Shown here: in pieces, positions 15,670 through 23,909 of the stretch
How the letters are laid out: each line of letters starts with the position of its first letter
How positions within the stretch are numbered: the first letter of the stretch is position 1
Origin: Bacteroidaceae bacterium
Lineage (GTDB): Bacteria > Bacteroidota > Bacteroidia > Bacteroidales > Bacteroidaceae
Direction of reading: 5' to 3'
DNA length: 52,854 bases
Assembly (NCBI GenBank): GCA_017447625.1
Contig: JAFSNB010000017.1
Coordinates: 1 to 52,854, forward strand
Program-made: the position numbers and the translations under genes
Notes under the pieces: generated by a model
What the model was told of the DNA's origin: nothing
The model's input: the letters and a program-made list of their open reading frames with translations, nothing else
The model's database searches: none

Positions 15670-16340
15670 ATTACGCTGTATTTAAGTCCCTCGTCATAAA
15701 CATCTGTGCCCTCGATACGCTTCAGCCACCCCACGACACGGATTGTGAGTGGCAAAACCAAGACCTCGTAGAGAGTCTTCACCACCACCTGACTGACTAT
15801 CATCAGAGCGAGGTTGCGGGTGGGCACGATGCCGCCGAGAGCTACGGGGAAGAAGATGAGCGAGTCGGAGAGTTCGCCGGCTACGGTGCTTGCCACCGCA
15901 CGCAGAGAGAAATGCTTGCCTTTGTGACGGATTTTCATTCGGCTCATCACGTAGGCGTTGAGAAGCGAACCGACCACAAAGGCGGCAAACGAAGCCAGAG
16001 CCACACGCGGAGCCAGTCCGAACAGGGCGTGGAAGCCCTCCTGATTAGTCCAGTAGGGTGCGCCGGGGATAAGGTCGGCGAGCCAGGCCAGCAGCACGAA
16101 GGCGAAGTTCATCACGAAACCCGTCCAGATGATGAGTTTAGCACGGCGGTAGCCCCACACCTCGGTGATACAGTCGTTCACCACGTAGGAGATGGGGAAC
16201 ACCAACACGCCTGCGGTGAGGTTCAGAGGGCCGAACTGAATTTGTTTTGTAGCAAGCAGGTTTGCCAAAATGAGGCAAACGCAGAAGGTGACGCCCAAAA
16301 GCATAAACGTCACGCTAACGTTTTCGTTCTTGAATGACAT
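15666..16340 (-). CDS. Queuosine precursor transporter, YhhQ family
   Basis: A 224-residue membrane protein with about six hydrophobic segments. [20 protein letters not shown] and [24 protein letters not shown] are characteristic of the YhhQ/VUT-1 family (preQ0/preQ1 or queuine-type import). It overlaps queC by 4 bp. The leader has a Bacteroidetes promoter and a preQ1-I-like aptamer, so uptake and synthesis would both be reduced when preQ1 is plentiful (inference from the motif). Confidence 0.9.
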   Translation of the reverse strand: MSFKNENVSVTFMLLGVTFCVCLILANLLATKQIQFGPLNLTAGVLVFPISYVVNDCITEVWGYRRAKLIIWTGFVMNFAFVLLAWLADLIPGAPYWTNQEGFHALFGLAPRVALASFAAFVVGSLLNAYVMSRMKIRHKGKHFSLRAVASTVAGELSDSLIFFPVALGGIVPTRNLALMIVSQVVVKTLYEVLVLPLTIRVVGWLKRIEGTDVYDEGLKYSVI

Positions 16341-16348
16341 AAATAATT

Positions 16349-16404
16349 CTTGTTTTGTTAAAGGGGGTGGCGGGGTGTTTTACCCCAGCTTCACAAGTAC
16401 CCCT
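16349..16404 (-). promoter_or_regulatory. preQ1-I-like riboswitch with an extra loop hairpin
   Basis: On the minus-strand RNA, AGGGG (16404-16400) pairs with CCCCU (16366-16362) to form a 5-bp P1. Loop CUUGU (16397-16393) can pair with ACAAG at the tail end (16353-16349) as the pseudoknot. The tail UUAACAAAACAAG matches the A-rich tail of the Thermoanaerobacter tengcongensis class I aptamer, and an A-C pair sits directly before P1's 3' strand where the preQ1-binding C lies. Unusually, loop 2 contains an added hairpin (GGGG 16386-16383, CCCC 16375-16372). The tail ends 8 nt before the AUG, suggesting translational control. Confidence 0.75.
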
Positions 16405-16419
16405 GCTGTTTTGCGGCGG

Positions 16420-16450
16420 CAAAGGTACGAATAAGCGAGCGAAATACAAA
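16420..16450 (-). promoter_or_regulatory. Promoter of the queuosine transporter-queC unit
   Basis: TTTG (16450-16447), 19 bp, TACCTTTG (16427-16420) is a full match to the Bacteroidetes consensus. Transcription would start close to 16413, placing the riboswitch near the very 5' end of a leader of about 70 nt. Confidence 0.75.
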
Positions 16451-16606
16451 AGAAAATCGTTTTTCTTTTTATTTCCGAGCGAGAGTACCTTCGACCGATA
16501 GGTCAAAGTTATATATTTTTATGTAAAATGTAGAATGTAGAATGTAAAATATGAGAGAAAAAGAGAAATAATTACGAATTATGAATTGTGGATTATGAAT
16601 TAATTG

Positions 16607-16614
16607 TACCTTTG
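16607..16614 (+). promoter_or_regulatory. Putative -7 box for the DUF3089 gene
   Basis: TACCTTTG matches TAnnTTTG; a weak ATTG lies 18 bp upstream (16585-16588). It is 26 bp before the start codon. Confidence 0.45.
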
Positions 16615-16639
16615 TGCCGAAAATAGAATGTCTTAGCTT

Positions 16640-17740
16640 ATGAAGTACTGGAAACATATTCTGCTCGCAGCTGTCGTGGCGCTGCCTCTGCTAACGGCCT
16701 GCTCCGTGGAAACGATTGAGGCGGACGCAACAGGCGAGGAGACTCAATGGAGACGGAACAGCGAGGTGGTGACTGATCCGGACACTCTCGCTCTGGACAG
16801 TCTGGACTGGGGAGCCATAAATATGCCGCCGGAACCGAATTATGCCGAGGAGTCTCAATGGCTTATCCAGGAGGCGCAGACGGGGATGGCAAAGGCTGAC
16901 GTGTTCTATGTGTTGCCGACATATATCATCACCGACTACGTACAGAACTTCCGCACCTACGGTCACATGAATACCTACGATGATAACCAGCGCAAGGAGG
17001 TGACGCACGAATGGAACTGTGCTCGCGGAGCCTTCGGCGTAACCACGAACATCTATGCGCCGTTCTACAGGGAGATGACGCTGCAGTCGTTCATCAGTGA
17101 GGAGACTGTGGCCAAGCGATTCCCATACGCCCTGCAAGACCTGAAGCGGGCATTCAACTACTATCTGGAACATTATAACCAAGGACGGCCGTTCATCATT
17201 GCCGGATTCAGTCAGGGTGGCAAAGGCACGGTTGAACTAGTGAAGAGCCTCTCTCCCACCCTGATGCGACGGTTGGTATGCGCATACGTAATTGGTTACA
17301 AAGTGACCCCGGACGATCTGGTTCAGTATCCCGACAACCTGAGACCTGCTCAGGGCTCGACGGACACAGGTGTCACCTGTTGTTTCTCCAGCGTAGGCGA
17401 CGAGAGCTCGATGTGGTCGATAATCCAAAAGCCCGTGGCCTGCTGCATTAACCCCATCACCTGGAGCACGGGCTACGAAGAAGTGGAGGTTCCCGGAATC
17501 GTGGGCGTGAACGAAGGACCGGTGACGGTGAGGATTCACCCGGAACACAGAATCCTCTTTGTTTCCAACTACGGCACAAACGACCTCGGTTTCTACCCCG
17601 CCACATGGGTTATGGACAAACAGAACTACCACACCAAGGAGTTCGTCCTCTACACCTCCTCAATAGTCCAAAATGTCTATGACCGCGTCAAGGCATACAT
17701 GGACGGAACCACAGGGATAAAGCCAGTGTGGGCGAAGTAG
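16640..17740 (+). CDS. DUF3089 alpha/beta-hydrolase lipoprotein
   Basis: A 366-residue protein with a lipobox signal (LPLLTAC at residues 15-21). ADVFYVLPTYI, and the nucleophile elbow FIIAGFSQGG near residue 197 (G-x-S-x-G), are typical of DUF3089 alpha/beta hydrolases; HPEHR near residue 303 may supply the catalytic His. The substrate is not known; an ester or acyl substrate at the cell surface is inferred from the fold. It stands alone with its own promoter box. Confidence 0.8.
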   Translation: MKYWKHILLAAVVALPLLTACSVETIEADATGEETQWRRNSEVVTDPDTLALDSLDWGAINMPPEPNYAEESQWLIQEAQTGMAKADVFYVLPTYIITDYVQNFRTYGHMNTYDDNQRKEVTHEWNCARGAFGVTTNIYAPFYREMTLQSFISEETVAKRFPYALQDLKRAFNYYLEHYNQGRPFIIAGFSQGGKGTVELVKSLSPTLMRRLVCAYVIGYKVTPDDLVQYPDNLRPAQGSTDTGVTCCFSSVGDESSMWSIIQKPVACCINPITWSTGYEEVEVPGIVGVNEGPVTVRIHPEHRILFVSNYGTNDLGFYPATWVMDKQNYHTKEFVLYTSSIVQNVYDRVKAYMDGTTGIKPVWAK

Positions 17741-17790
17741 GAAAGATTAAAGATTAAAGATTAGAGATAAAAGATTAGAGAGTCTTAGCA

Positions 17791-18423
17791 GTGTTACCCA
17801 GAATAGCAATCATAGACGAGAACACGCTGGAGGCCGTGGGCCTGAAGACGATGTTAGACACCATTGTCCCGATGGTGGAAGTGAGTGTGTTCTCATCGTT
17901 CGAAGTATTTCAGGCTGAGATTCTTCCCCCACCGGGGGAATCGAAGGGGGCCATTTTTGTCCACTTCTTCGTGTCGCCGCGCATCCTGATGGCAAACAGC
18001 CAGTTCTTCATTGAGCGACAGCGGCAGACCATTGTCTTGACTTCCAAGGAGGTGTCAAGCCCCAGTCTCGGACATTATATCACTCTCGACACCTCACAAT
18101 CTGAGCACGACTTGGTGAAAGCGATGCTTACATTGCACAAGCGCGGACACGCCAATCCGGACGGAAACGGCTTTCACCACCCGGGGTTGGAAGAGCGTAA
18201 CATACTTGGCGCAGGCATACCCATTAGCAAGCGCGAAGCCGAAGTGTTGGCTCTCGTGGCCCGCGGATTCATAAACAAGGAGATAGCCGACAGCCTCTGC
18301 ATCTCGCTCGCAACTGTGATTTCACACCGCAAGAACATCTGCGAGAAGCTTCACCTGCATTCTGTCTCCGCACTTACCATCTATGCCGTGACCCACGGCC
18401 TTGTTCGAGTAGAAGAAATCTGA
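17791..18423 (+). CDS. LuxR-type regulator with atypical receiver
   Basis: A 210-residue protein from a GTG start. Residues 5-95 look like a response-regulator receiver (RIAIIDENTLEAVGLKTML), but the strand that normally ends in the phosphorylated Asp reads GAIFVHFFVSPRIL and has none. Residues 142-205 are a LuxR helix-turn-helix (ISKREAEVLALVARGFINKE and a recognition helix with ATVISHRKNICEKL). Residues 46-56 (LPPPGESKGA) come from a GC-rich palindrome inserted in frame. A tract of AAAGATTA/AGATTAG units precedes the gene at 17741-17788. Confidence 0.8.
   Translation: MLPRIAIIDENTLEAVGLKTMLDTIVPMVEVSVFSSFEVFQAEILPPPGESKGAIFVHFFVSPRILMANSQFFIERQRQTIVLTSKEVSSPSLGHYITLDTSQSEHDLVKAMLTLHKRGHANPDGNGFHHPGLEERNILGAGIPISKREAEVLALVARGFINKEIADSLCISLATVISHRKNICEKLHLHSVSALTIYAVTHGLVRVEEI
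17924..17952. repeat. GC-rich palindrome inside the LuxR-type gene
   Basis: TTCCCCCACCGGGGGAA followed by TCGAAGGGGGCC is the palindromic family in reverse orientation, read in frame as LPPPGESKGA in the receiver domain just before the strand where the phospho-Asp would be. Confidence 0.75.
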
Positions 18424-18481
18424 CAATATTGTCGTTTTATATCACAATATTGACATCTTCTTCATTTTTATTTGTTTTCTT

Positions 18482-18512
18482 TTTGCAGATTTGCCGAGGC
18501 TTATTAACTTTG
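18482..18512 (+). promoter_or_regulatory. Promoter of the GH29 gene
   Basis: TTTG (18482-18485), 19 bp, TAACTTTG (18505-18512) is a full match to the Bacteroidetes promoter, 43 bp before the start codon. Confidence 0.75.
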
Positions 18513-18555
18513 GCACCGAATTCATTCAATTATAAACTAAAAAACTTAATAACAC

Positions 18556-20166
18556 ATGAAGAAGATACTCTTTTCGCTAATGTTTATGTCGGCAGTTGCC
18601 GCTTATTCGCAACCTAAGGACGAGCCCGTTATGTCGGGACAATATGAACCCAACTGGGAGAACCTCGCTGCATGGGATTGCCCCGACTGGTTCCGCGATG
18701 CCAAGTTCGGAATCTGGGCGCACTGGGATCCCCAGTGTCAGGCAGAGGCTGGCGACTGGTATGCTCGCGAGATGTATTACCCCGGCTGGAAACAGGATCA
18801 CCACAGAAAGAATTTCGGCGACCCGAAGGAATACGGCTACAAAGAGCTGTGCCGCGACTGGAAGGCTGACAAATGGGATCCGGAAGAGCTGATTCGTCTC
18901 TACAAGAGCGCCGGCGCACGTTACTTCATGGCAATGGGTAACCACCACGACAACTTCGACTGTTGGGATAGCCCCTATCAGGAGTGGAACAGTATGCGCA
19001 TGGGGCCGATGAAGGATATCGTGGGCGGATGGGCCAAGATGTGCGAGAAGTATGGTTTGAAGCTCGGTGTCTCCTTCCACGCAAGTCACACTTGGACTTG
19101 GATGGAGCCATCAACAAAATTTGATGGTAATCTGACACGTGAGGACGGCTACACGAAGAACGAGGACGGTTCATATAAATACTGGTGGCACGGCCTCGAC
19201 CCCCAGGAATTATATGCCCAAAATCACCCGCACAGCGATGGATGGGAGAAGAGCGGCTCAATACACCGCGAGTGGGGCTGGCAAAACGGTGCCGCACAAC
19301 CCTCGGAACACTTTAAACGAAAGTTCCAGAACCGCGTCCTGCAGTGCATCAACGCCTACAACCCAGCTATCATCTACTTTGATGATACCGTACTACCATT
19401 CTGGGGCTGCGACGAGAGTATAGGCCTCAACATTCTGACTCACTACTATAATCACAGCGCAGCCAAAGACGGCACAGGCAAGGCAGAAGTGGTTGTGACC
19501 GGCAAAATCCTAGAAGATAAGCACAAGAAAGCCTTTATGTGGGATGTGGAACGCGGTGTTCCCGACCGCTGTCAGGACCTCCCCTGGCAGACATGCACCT
19601 GTTTGGGCAACTGGCACTACGAGCGCGGCATATACAACCGCAACGCCTACAAGAGCGCCGATCACGTGGTCCGTATGCTGGTGGATATAGTGTCGAAGAA
19701 CGGCAACCTGCTGCTCTCCGTGCCTGTACGCGGCAACGGTGAAATCGACGAACGTGAGCGAGAATGCGTTCTTGGCATTAAGGCATGGATGGACATAAAT
19801 GGCGAGAGCATCTATGGCACACGGCCCTGGAAGGTCTATGGCGAAGGCCCCCTCTTCGAGAGTGCCAACCCGCTCAACGCCCAGGGCTTCAACGAGGGCA
19901 TTAAGTACTCAGCCGCCGACGTGCGCTACGTGCAGAAAGGCAACACCATCTACGCCACTATAATGGCTTGGCCGCAGGACACGAAATTCACCTTCAAGGC
20001 TCTCGGACAGAAAGCCACCACGAACCCAGGCAAGATCAAGAACGTCAAGCTGCTTGGCGGCGCAAAGGTTCCCTTCAAACAGAGCAAGGACGGCCTCACC
20101 GTGACCCTCCCCGCCACGCACCCCAACGAGATTGCTCCCGTTCTGGCCATCGAACTGAAGAAATAA
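18556..20166 (+). CDS. Exported alpha-L-fucosidase, GH29
   Basis: A 536-residue protein with a signal peptide (MKKILFSLMFMSAVAAYSQ). WFRDAKFGIWAHWDPQCQ, YFMAMGNHHDNFDCWDS and IIYFDDTVLPFWG follow the GH29 barrel; FDD is where the catalytic nucleophile Asp normally lies. The C-terminal 90 residues form a beta-sandwich. It releases alpha-linked L-fucose (or a related sugar) from host or dietary glycans, probably in the periplasm. NhaC follows 4 bp downstream and is probably co-transcribed. Confidence 0.88.
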   Translation: MKKILFSLMFMSAVAAYSQPKDEPVMSGQYEPNWENLAAWDCPDWFRDAKFGIWAHWDPQCQAEAGDWYAREMYYPGWKQDHHRKNFGDPKEYGYKELCRDWKADKWDPEELIRLYKSAGARYFMAMGNHHDNFDCWDSPYQEWNSMRMGPMKDIVGGWAKMCEKYGLKLGVSFHASHTWTWMEPSTKFDGNLTREDGYTKNEDGSYKYWWHGLDPQELYAQNHPHSDGWEKSGSIHREWGWQNGAAQPSEHFKRKFQNRVLQCINAYNPAIIYFDDTVLPFWGCDESIGLNILTHYYNHSAAKDGTGKAEVVVTGKILEDKHKKAFMWDVERGVPDRCQDLPWQTCTCLGNWHYERGIYNRNAYKSADHVVRMLVDIVSKNGNLLLSVPVRGNGEIDERERECVLGIKAWMDINGESIYGTRPWKVYGEGPLFESANPLNAQGFNEGIKYSAADVRYVQKGNTIYATIMAWPQDTKFTFKALGQKATTNPGKIKNVKLLGGAKVPFKQSKDGLTVTLPATHPNEIAPVLAIELKK

Positions 20167-20170
20167 AACC

Positions 20171-21577
20171 GTGTCTCGTATTCTCTCCCTTGTTCCCTTC
20201 GTTGCGCTGATAGCGCTTATCGCCACCTGTGTGTCCGTGTTCGGAACCGACGCATTGGATGGCGCTACACAGGTGTCGCTGCTTATCGCGTCGGCGATAT
20301 GCGTCTTCGTCGGTTTTCTGATGGGCCGAGTCAAGTGGGAAGCGCTTGAGCAGGAGATGACAGCCAAGATAGCCAGTTGTATGCCAAGCATCATTATCCT
20401 GTTGCTCATCGGAGCTATAGGCGGCACATGGATAATCTCAGGCATCGTTCCGACTATGATCTATTATGGCGTTCAGGTGCTGCGTCCCGAGTGGTTCTTG
20501 GTCAGTAGCAGTCTCTTCTGCGCCCTCGTGAGTGTGATGGTCGGTTCGTCTTGGACCACCGTAGCCACTATAGGCGTGGCGCTTATGGGAATTGGGCGAG
20601 CCCACGGATTCGATGACGGCTGGGTGGCCGGAAGTATTATTACCGGCGCCTATTTCGGCGACAAACTCTCACCGCTCTCTGACACTACGGTGCTGGCCTC
20701 CAGCGTGTCCGGCACCCCGCTGTTCACACATATCCGCTACATGATGACTACCACGATTCCCACATTCAGCGTCTCGCTGCTTATCTTCATCGTGGCAGGT
20801 CTCATGATGGATGTCTCCGGCAGCAGTGAAATGAATTTTCTTAGTCAGTTGGACTCCACATTCATGATTTCGCCGTGGCTCCTACTCGTGCCGGTGATCA
20901 CTGGCATAATGATAGCTCGTCGCTGGCCTGCTATGGTAGTTCTTTTCCTTGCAGCTATGATGGCAGCCATTGTCGCCGTAGTCTGGCAGCCTGCTCTGGT
21001 AGCTCAAATCACGGAAAACAGCTGGTACGAGGGCATAATGCGGGTGATCTACGGCTCTACACAGATACAGACGGGGGCCGAGCAGCTCGACCAACTCGTC
21101 CACACACGAGGAATGGCCGGCATGATGCCAACTGTCTGGCTCATCATCTGCGCTCAGGTGTTCGGCGGAGTGGTCACCGCCACCGGTATACTGCGTGACG
21201 TTATGCAGATGCTGCTCCGGTTCGTGCACGGCACAGCCTCACTCGTGGCCTCAACCGTCTTCACCGGCATCTTCTGCAACATCGCCCTTGCCGACCAGTT
21301 CCTTAGCATAATCCTTTCCAGTTCCATGTTCAAGGATGTCTATCGTGAGCGCGGTTACGAGTCTCGTCTCCTCAGCCGCACATGCGAGGACGGAGCCACC
21401 GTCACTAGCGTCCTTGTTCCTTGGAACACCTGCGGTCTCGTGCAAAGCACCGTTCTCGGCGTGGCCACCCTCACCTATCTTCCCTATTGTTTCTTCAACC
21501 TCCTCTCTCCCCTCACCAGCATCATCTTCGCCGGCACAAGATTCGTCCATCCGAAGCCACTCAAGGAAGAACAGTAA
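20171..21577 (+). CDS. nhaC: NhaC-family Na+/H+ antiporter
   Basis: A 468-residue membrane protein from a GTG start with about 11-12 hydrophobic segments. IIILLLIGAIGGTWIISG, SSWTTVATIGVALMGIG and GAYFGDKLSPLSDTTVLASS are hallmarks of NhaC. It exchanges Na+ for H+ across the inner membrane. Only 4 bp separate it from the fucosidase, so they may share a transcript, though a functional link is not evident; malate/lactate antiporters of this family are an alternative. Confidence 0.88.
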   Translation: MSRILSLVPFVALIALIATCVSVFGTDALDGATQVSLLIASAICVFVGFLMGRVKWEALEQEMTAKIASCMPSIIILLLIGAIGGTWIISGIVPTMIYYGVQVLRPEWFLVSSSLFCALVSVMVGSSWTTVATIGVALMGIGRAHGFDDGWVAGSIITGAYFGDKLSPLSDTTVLASSVSGTPLFTHIRYMMTTTIPTFSVSLLIFIVAGLMMDVSGSSEMNFLSQLDSTFMISPWLLLVPVITGIMIARRWPAMVVLFLAAMMAAIVAVVWQPALVAQITENSWYEGIMRVIYGSTQIQTGAEQLDQLVHTRGMAGMMPTVWLIICAQVFGGVVTATGILRDVMQMLLRFVHGTASLVASTVFTGIFCNIALADQFLSIILSSSMFKDVYRERGYESRLLSRTCEDGATVTSVLVPWNTCGLVQSTVLGVATLTYLPYCFFNLLSPLTSIIFAGTRFVHPKPLKEEQ

Positions 21578-21630
21578 AGGATGTGTACTAAACCTGAACC
21601 TGAATCCTGAAAACTGAAACCAGATTCCTT

Positions 21631-21942
21631 ATGAACAAAGTAAGAATTACGGCGGTGCGCCAGACGATCTATGAGGATCTTATGGCGAAGTACGAAAATC
21701 CGATTGAGCACACGTGTGACGTGAAGATTGGGCAGGAGTGGATTTCCATAGATGGGCAACGACCCGAAGGGATGTGCCCGTCGGCTTGGTCGTCGATGCG
21801 TGAGTTTGTGGAAGCGCTGGCTCGCGGCGAAGGGAACTTCTTCGACGGTTGGATGCAGAACCCGATGAGTGCGATGATTAGCTGTAACGACGGTTTCCGT
21901 CCCGTCAGCTTCTACCTAGAAGCAATTAAACAAACTGCGTAG
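21631..21942 (+). CDS. TIGR04076-family small protein
   Basis: A 103-residue protein with the features of TIGR04076: an N-terminal VRITAVRQTIYEDLMAKY, CDVKIGQEW, MCPSAWSSMREFV and a late CNDGFRPVSFYLE. Cysteines at about 29, 49 and 89 are conserved-looking. Its function is unknown in the family. Its 3' end overlaps the converging ispF by 31 bp. Confidence 0.75.
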   Translation: MNKVRITAVRQTIYEDLMAKYENPIEHTCDVKIGQEWISIDGQRPEGMCPSAWSSMREFVEALARGEGNFFDGWMQNPMSAMISCNDGFRPVSFYLEAIKQTA

Positions 21943-22388
21943 GCGGAGATGCCTTCTTCGCGTCCAGTGAAGCCGAGGCGTTCGGTGGTGGTGGCTTTGA
22001 TGCTGATGCAGTCGGGATCTATGCCAATAACGTCGGCAAGACATTGCTGCATAGCGGGGATGTGAGGATTGATTTTCGGGCGTTCGGCTGCCACTGTCGC
22101 GTCAATATTGCCAACGGTGTAGCCTTTGGTGGCGATGAGTTCGACCGTCCGTTTCAACAGGATTTTGCTGTCTATACCCTCGAATTCTGCCCCTGTGTCG
22201 GGAAAGTGGTAGCCAATGTCACGCATATTGGCAGCTCCAAGCAGAGCGTCACAGATGGCGTGGATAAGCACATCGGCATCCGAGTGCCCTAACAGACCCA
22301 GAGTATGTTCTATCTTTATACCGCCGAGCCACAAATCGCGGCCTTCAACCAAGCGGTGTACGTCGAAACCAAAACCTATGCGAAACAC
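21912..22388 (-). CDS. ispF: 2-C-methyl-D-erythritol 2,4-cyclodiphosphate synthase
   Basis: A 158-residue protein, normal for IspF. GFGFDVHRLVEG carries metal ligands Asp and His, LLGHSDADVLIHAICDALLG the third metal His, and ATTTERLGFTGREEGI the C-terminal signature. It makes the cyclic diphosphate intermediate of the MEP isoprenoid pathway. Confidence 0.95.
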   Translation of the reverse strand: MFRIGFGFDVHRLVEGRDLWLGGIKIEHTLGLLGHSDADVLIHAICDALLGAANMRDIGYHFPDTGAEFEGIDSKILLKRTVELIATKGYTVGNIDATVAAERPKINPHIPAMQQCLADVIGIDPDCISIKATTTERLGFTGREEGISAYAVCLIASR

Positions 22389-22631
22389 GGTTATATTTTA
22401 CGATTTAAAGATTTTACAATTTTACGATTTTAAAGCTAGCGCAATGTTTGCTTTTATTTCTAAGGAATTTAGGAATCAAGGAAGCTGCGCTTGGCTTTTC
22501 CTTAAAATCCCTGGTTCCTTAGACTCTTAGATTGCTGCAGAATTAGGAATCTGGGAATATTTTTCCTTAGTTCCTTGGTTCCTTAGAGAACATAAACTCT
22601 GCGCAGCTTAATGGTCAATGTTCAATGGTGT
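22389..22631. repeat. Gene-free spacer with inverted TTCCTTAG units
   Basis: There is no gene. It contains TTTTACGATTT units (22395-22430), then CTAAGGAATTTAGGAATC (about 22461) facing TTCCTTAGTTCCTTGG and a further TTCCTTAG (about 22562-22585), and repeated AGCTGCGC/CTGCGCAGC motifs. It could fold into long stems downstream of porV. Confidence 0.5.
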
Positions 22632-23831
22632 TCATCTTTTCTTCTTTCCAAACAGGTCGCGAATACCGTCGAGGTCGAAACCGAGGGTGAAGCGCATTGT
22701 CTGGTCGAGAGGGTTGCTCTGTGAGGTAGAAAAGACGTAGGAGGCGTCGAGCGAGAAGATGCTCATGTGGAAACCAGCACCGGCGGTGATGTATTTGCGG
22801 TTACCCTTGTTGGCAGCCTCGTGATGATAACCGGCGCGCAGGAAGAAACGGTCGTTGTAGTTATACTCCAGACCGGCGCTGACCTGAATCTCCTGCATCT
22901 CCTCCTTGAAGCCGCCCGGTGCGTCGTGAAAGCTCTTGAAGATACCGGAGATAGGTGACACGTCGTAGTACTCGCGCTGCACACGCTGGGTGTAGTCCTC
23001 GGGGGTCTCGTCACCGCCCTGACGTGGATAGGTCGGAACGAGAAGCTTATTGGCATCAACTGCCAGAGAAAGACGGTTGTATTCGTTGAAAGGGAATGAG
23101 AAATTGATACCCAGACGCAAATTAGTGGGGATAAAATCGGCGTTCTCGTCGCCGCCGTAGCTGATCTTTGATCCGATGTTGGAGATGTTCACTCCGAGGC
23201 CGAAGCCACACTCGCGGTTCCCCAACATGAAGTAATCGTTATAGTACATGGCGATGTCGGCGGCGAAGGCCTTACCCGGACTGCTCTCGGCTGAATAGTC
23301 GTACTGCAGGTCGGAGAAGATGAATCGCAGGCCGACACCCATGGAGAACTTCTGTGACAGCATACGCGAATAGGCCACATCCGCGGAGAGCTCATAGGGA
23401 CGAATCGTCATGCCGTCCATCGGGCTGACGCTGTAGCCGTAGTCCGAGGCGGTGGCAAGGGTCACCTCGCCCAGGGTGAAGTAGCGCAGCGAGGCGCTGA
23501 TGGCCGAGTAGTCGCCTATGCGGTAGAAGCCGGCCACGTTAGCCAGGTTGATGTCGCTGACGAGCTTACGCAGCCACGGGGTGTAGGAGATGGCCAGACC
23601 TGCACGCGCGATGCAGAATGGGTATTTGGCCGGATTCCAGTACTGCGAACTGATGTCGGGTTCGGTAGCAGCTCCCACTTCACCCAAACCACCGCTACGT
23701 GCATCGGGGGCGATGCTCATAGAGATGACGCCGGTGGTCACGGGGTTGTAGCGGTCCTCCACGTCCTCTGCCATCGCACCTGTAGTGGCAATGGCGAGCA
23801 ACATAAGCAGGCTTATTTTTTTATAATTCAT
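22632..23831 (-). CDS. porV: Type IX secretion outer-membrane protein PorV
   Basis: A 399-residue barrel with signal peptide (MLLAIATTGAMAEDVED). GVISMSIAPDARSGGLGEVG and SQYWNPAKYPF are typical of PorV/LptO in the FadL-like barrel family, and the protein ends ...LFGKKKR. PorV shuttles type IX cargo to the PorU attachment complex on the cell surface. It lies 78 bp after porU on the same strand, as in other Bacteroidetes. Confidence 0.9.
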   Translation of the reverse strand: MNYKKISLLMLLAIATTGAMAEDVEDRYNPVTTGVISMSIAPDARSGGLGEVGAATEPDISSQYWNPAKYPFCIARAGLAISYTPWLRKLVSDINLANVAGFYRIGDYSAISASLRYFTLGEVTLATASDYGYSVSPMDGMTIRPYELSADVAYSRMLSQKFSMGVGLRFIFSDLQYDYSAESSPGKAFAADIAMYYNDYFMLGNRECGFGLGVNISNIGSKISYGGDENADFIPTNLRLGINFSFPFNEYNRLSLAVDANKLLVPTYPRQGGDETPEDYTQRVQREYYDVSPISGIFKSFHDAPGGFKEEMQEIQVSAGLEYNYNDRFFLRAGYHHEAANKGNRKYITAGAGFHMSIFSLDASYVFSTSQSNPLDQTMRFTLGFDLDGIRDLFGKKKR

Positions 23832-23909
23832 AGTTTATTCAATTCTTAATGCATAATTCACAATGCATAATTGGCTGCGCGCAGCTTTTTACATTTCACA
23901 TTATACATT

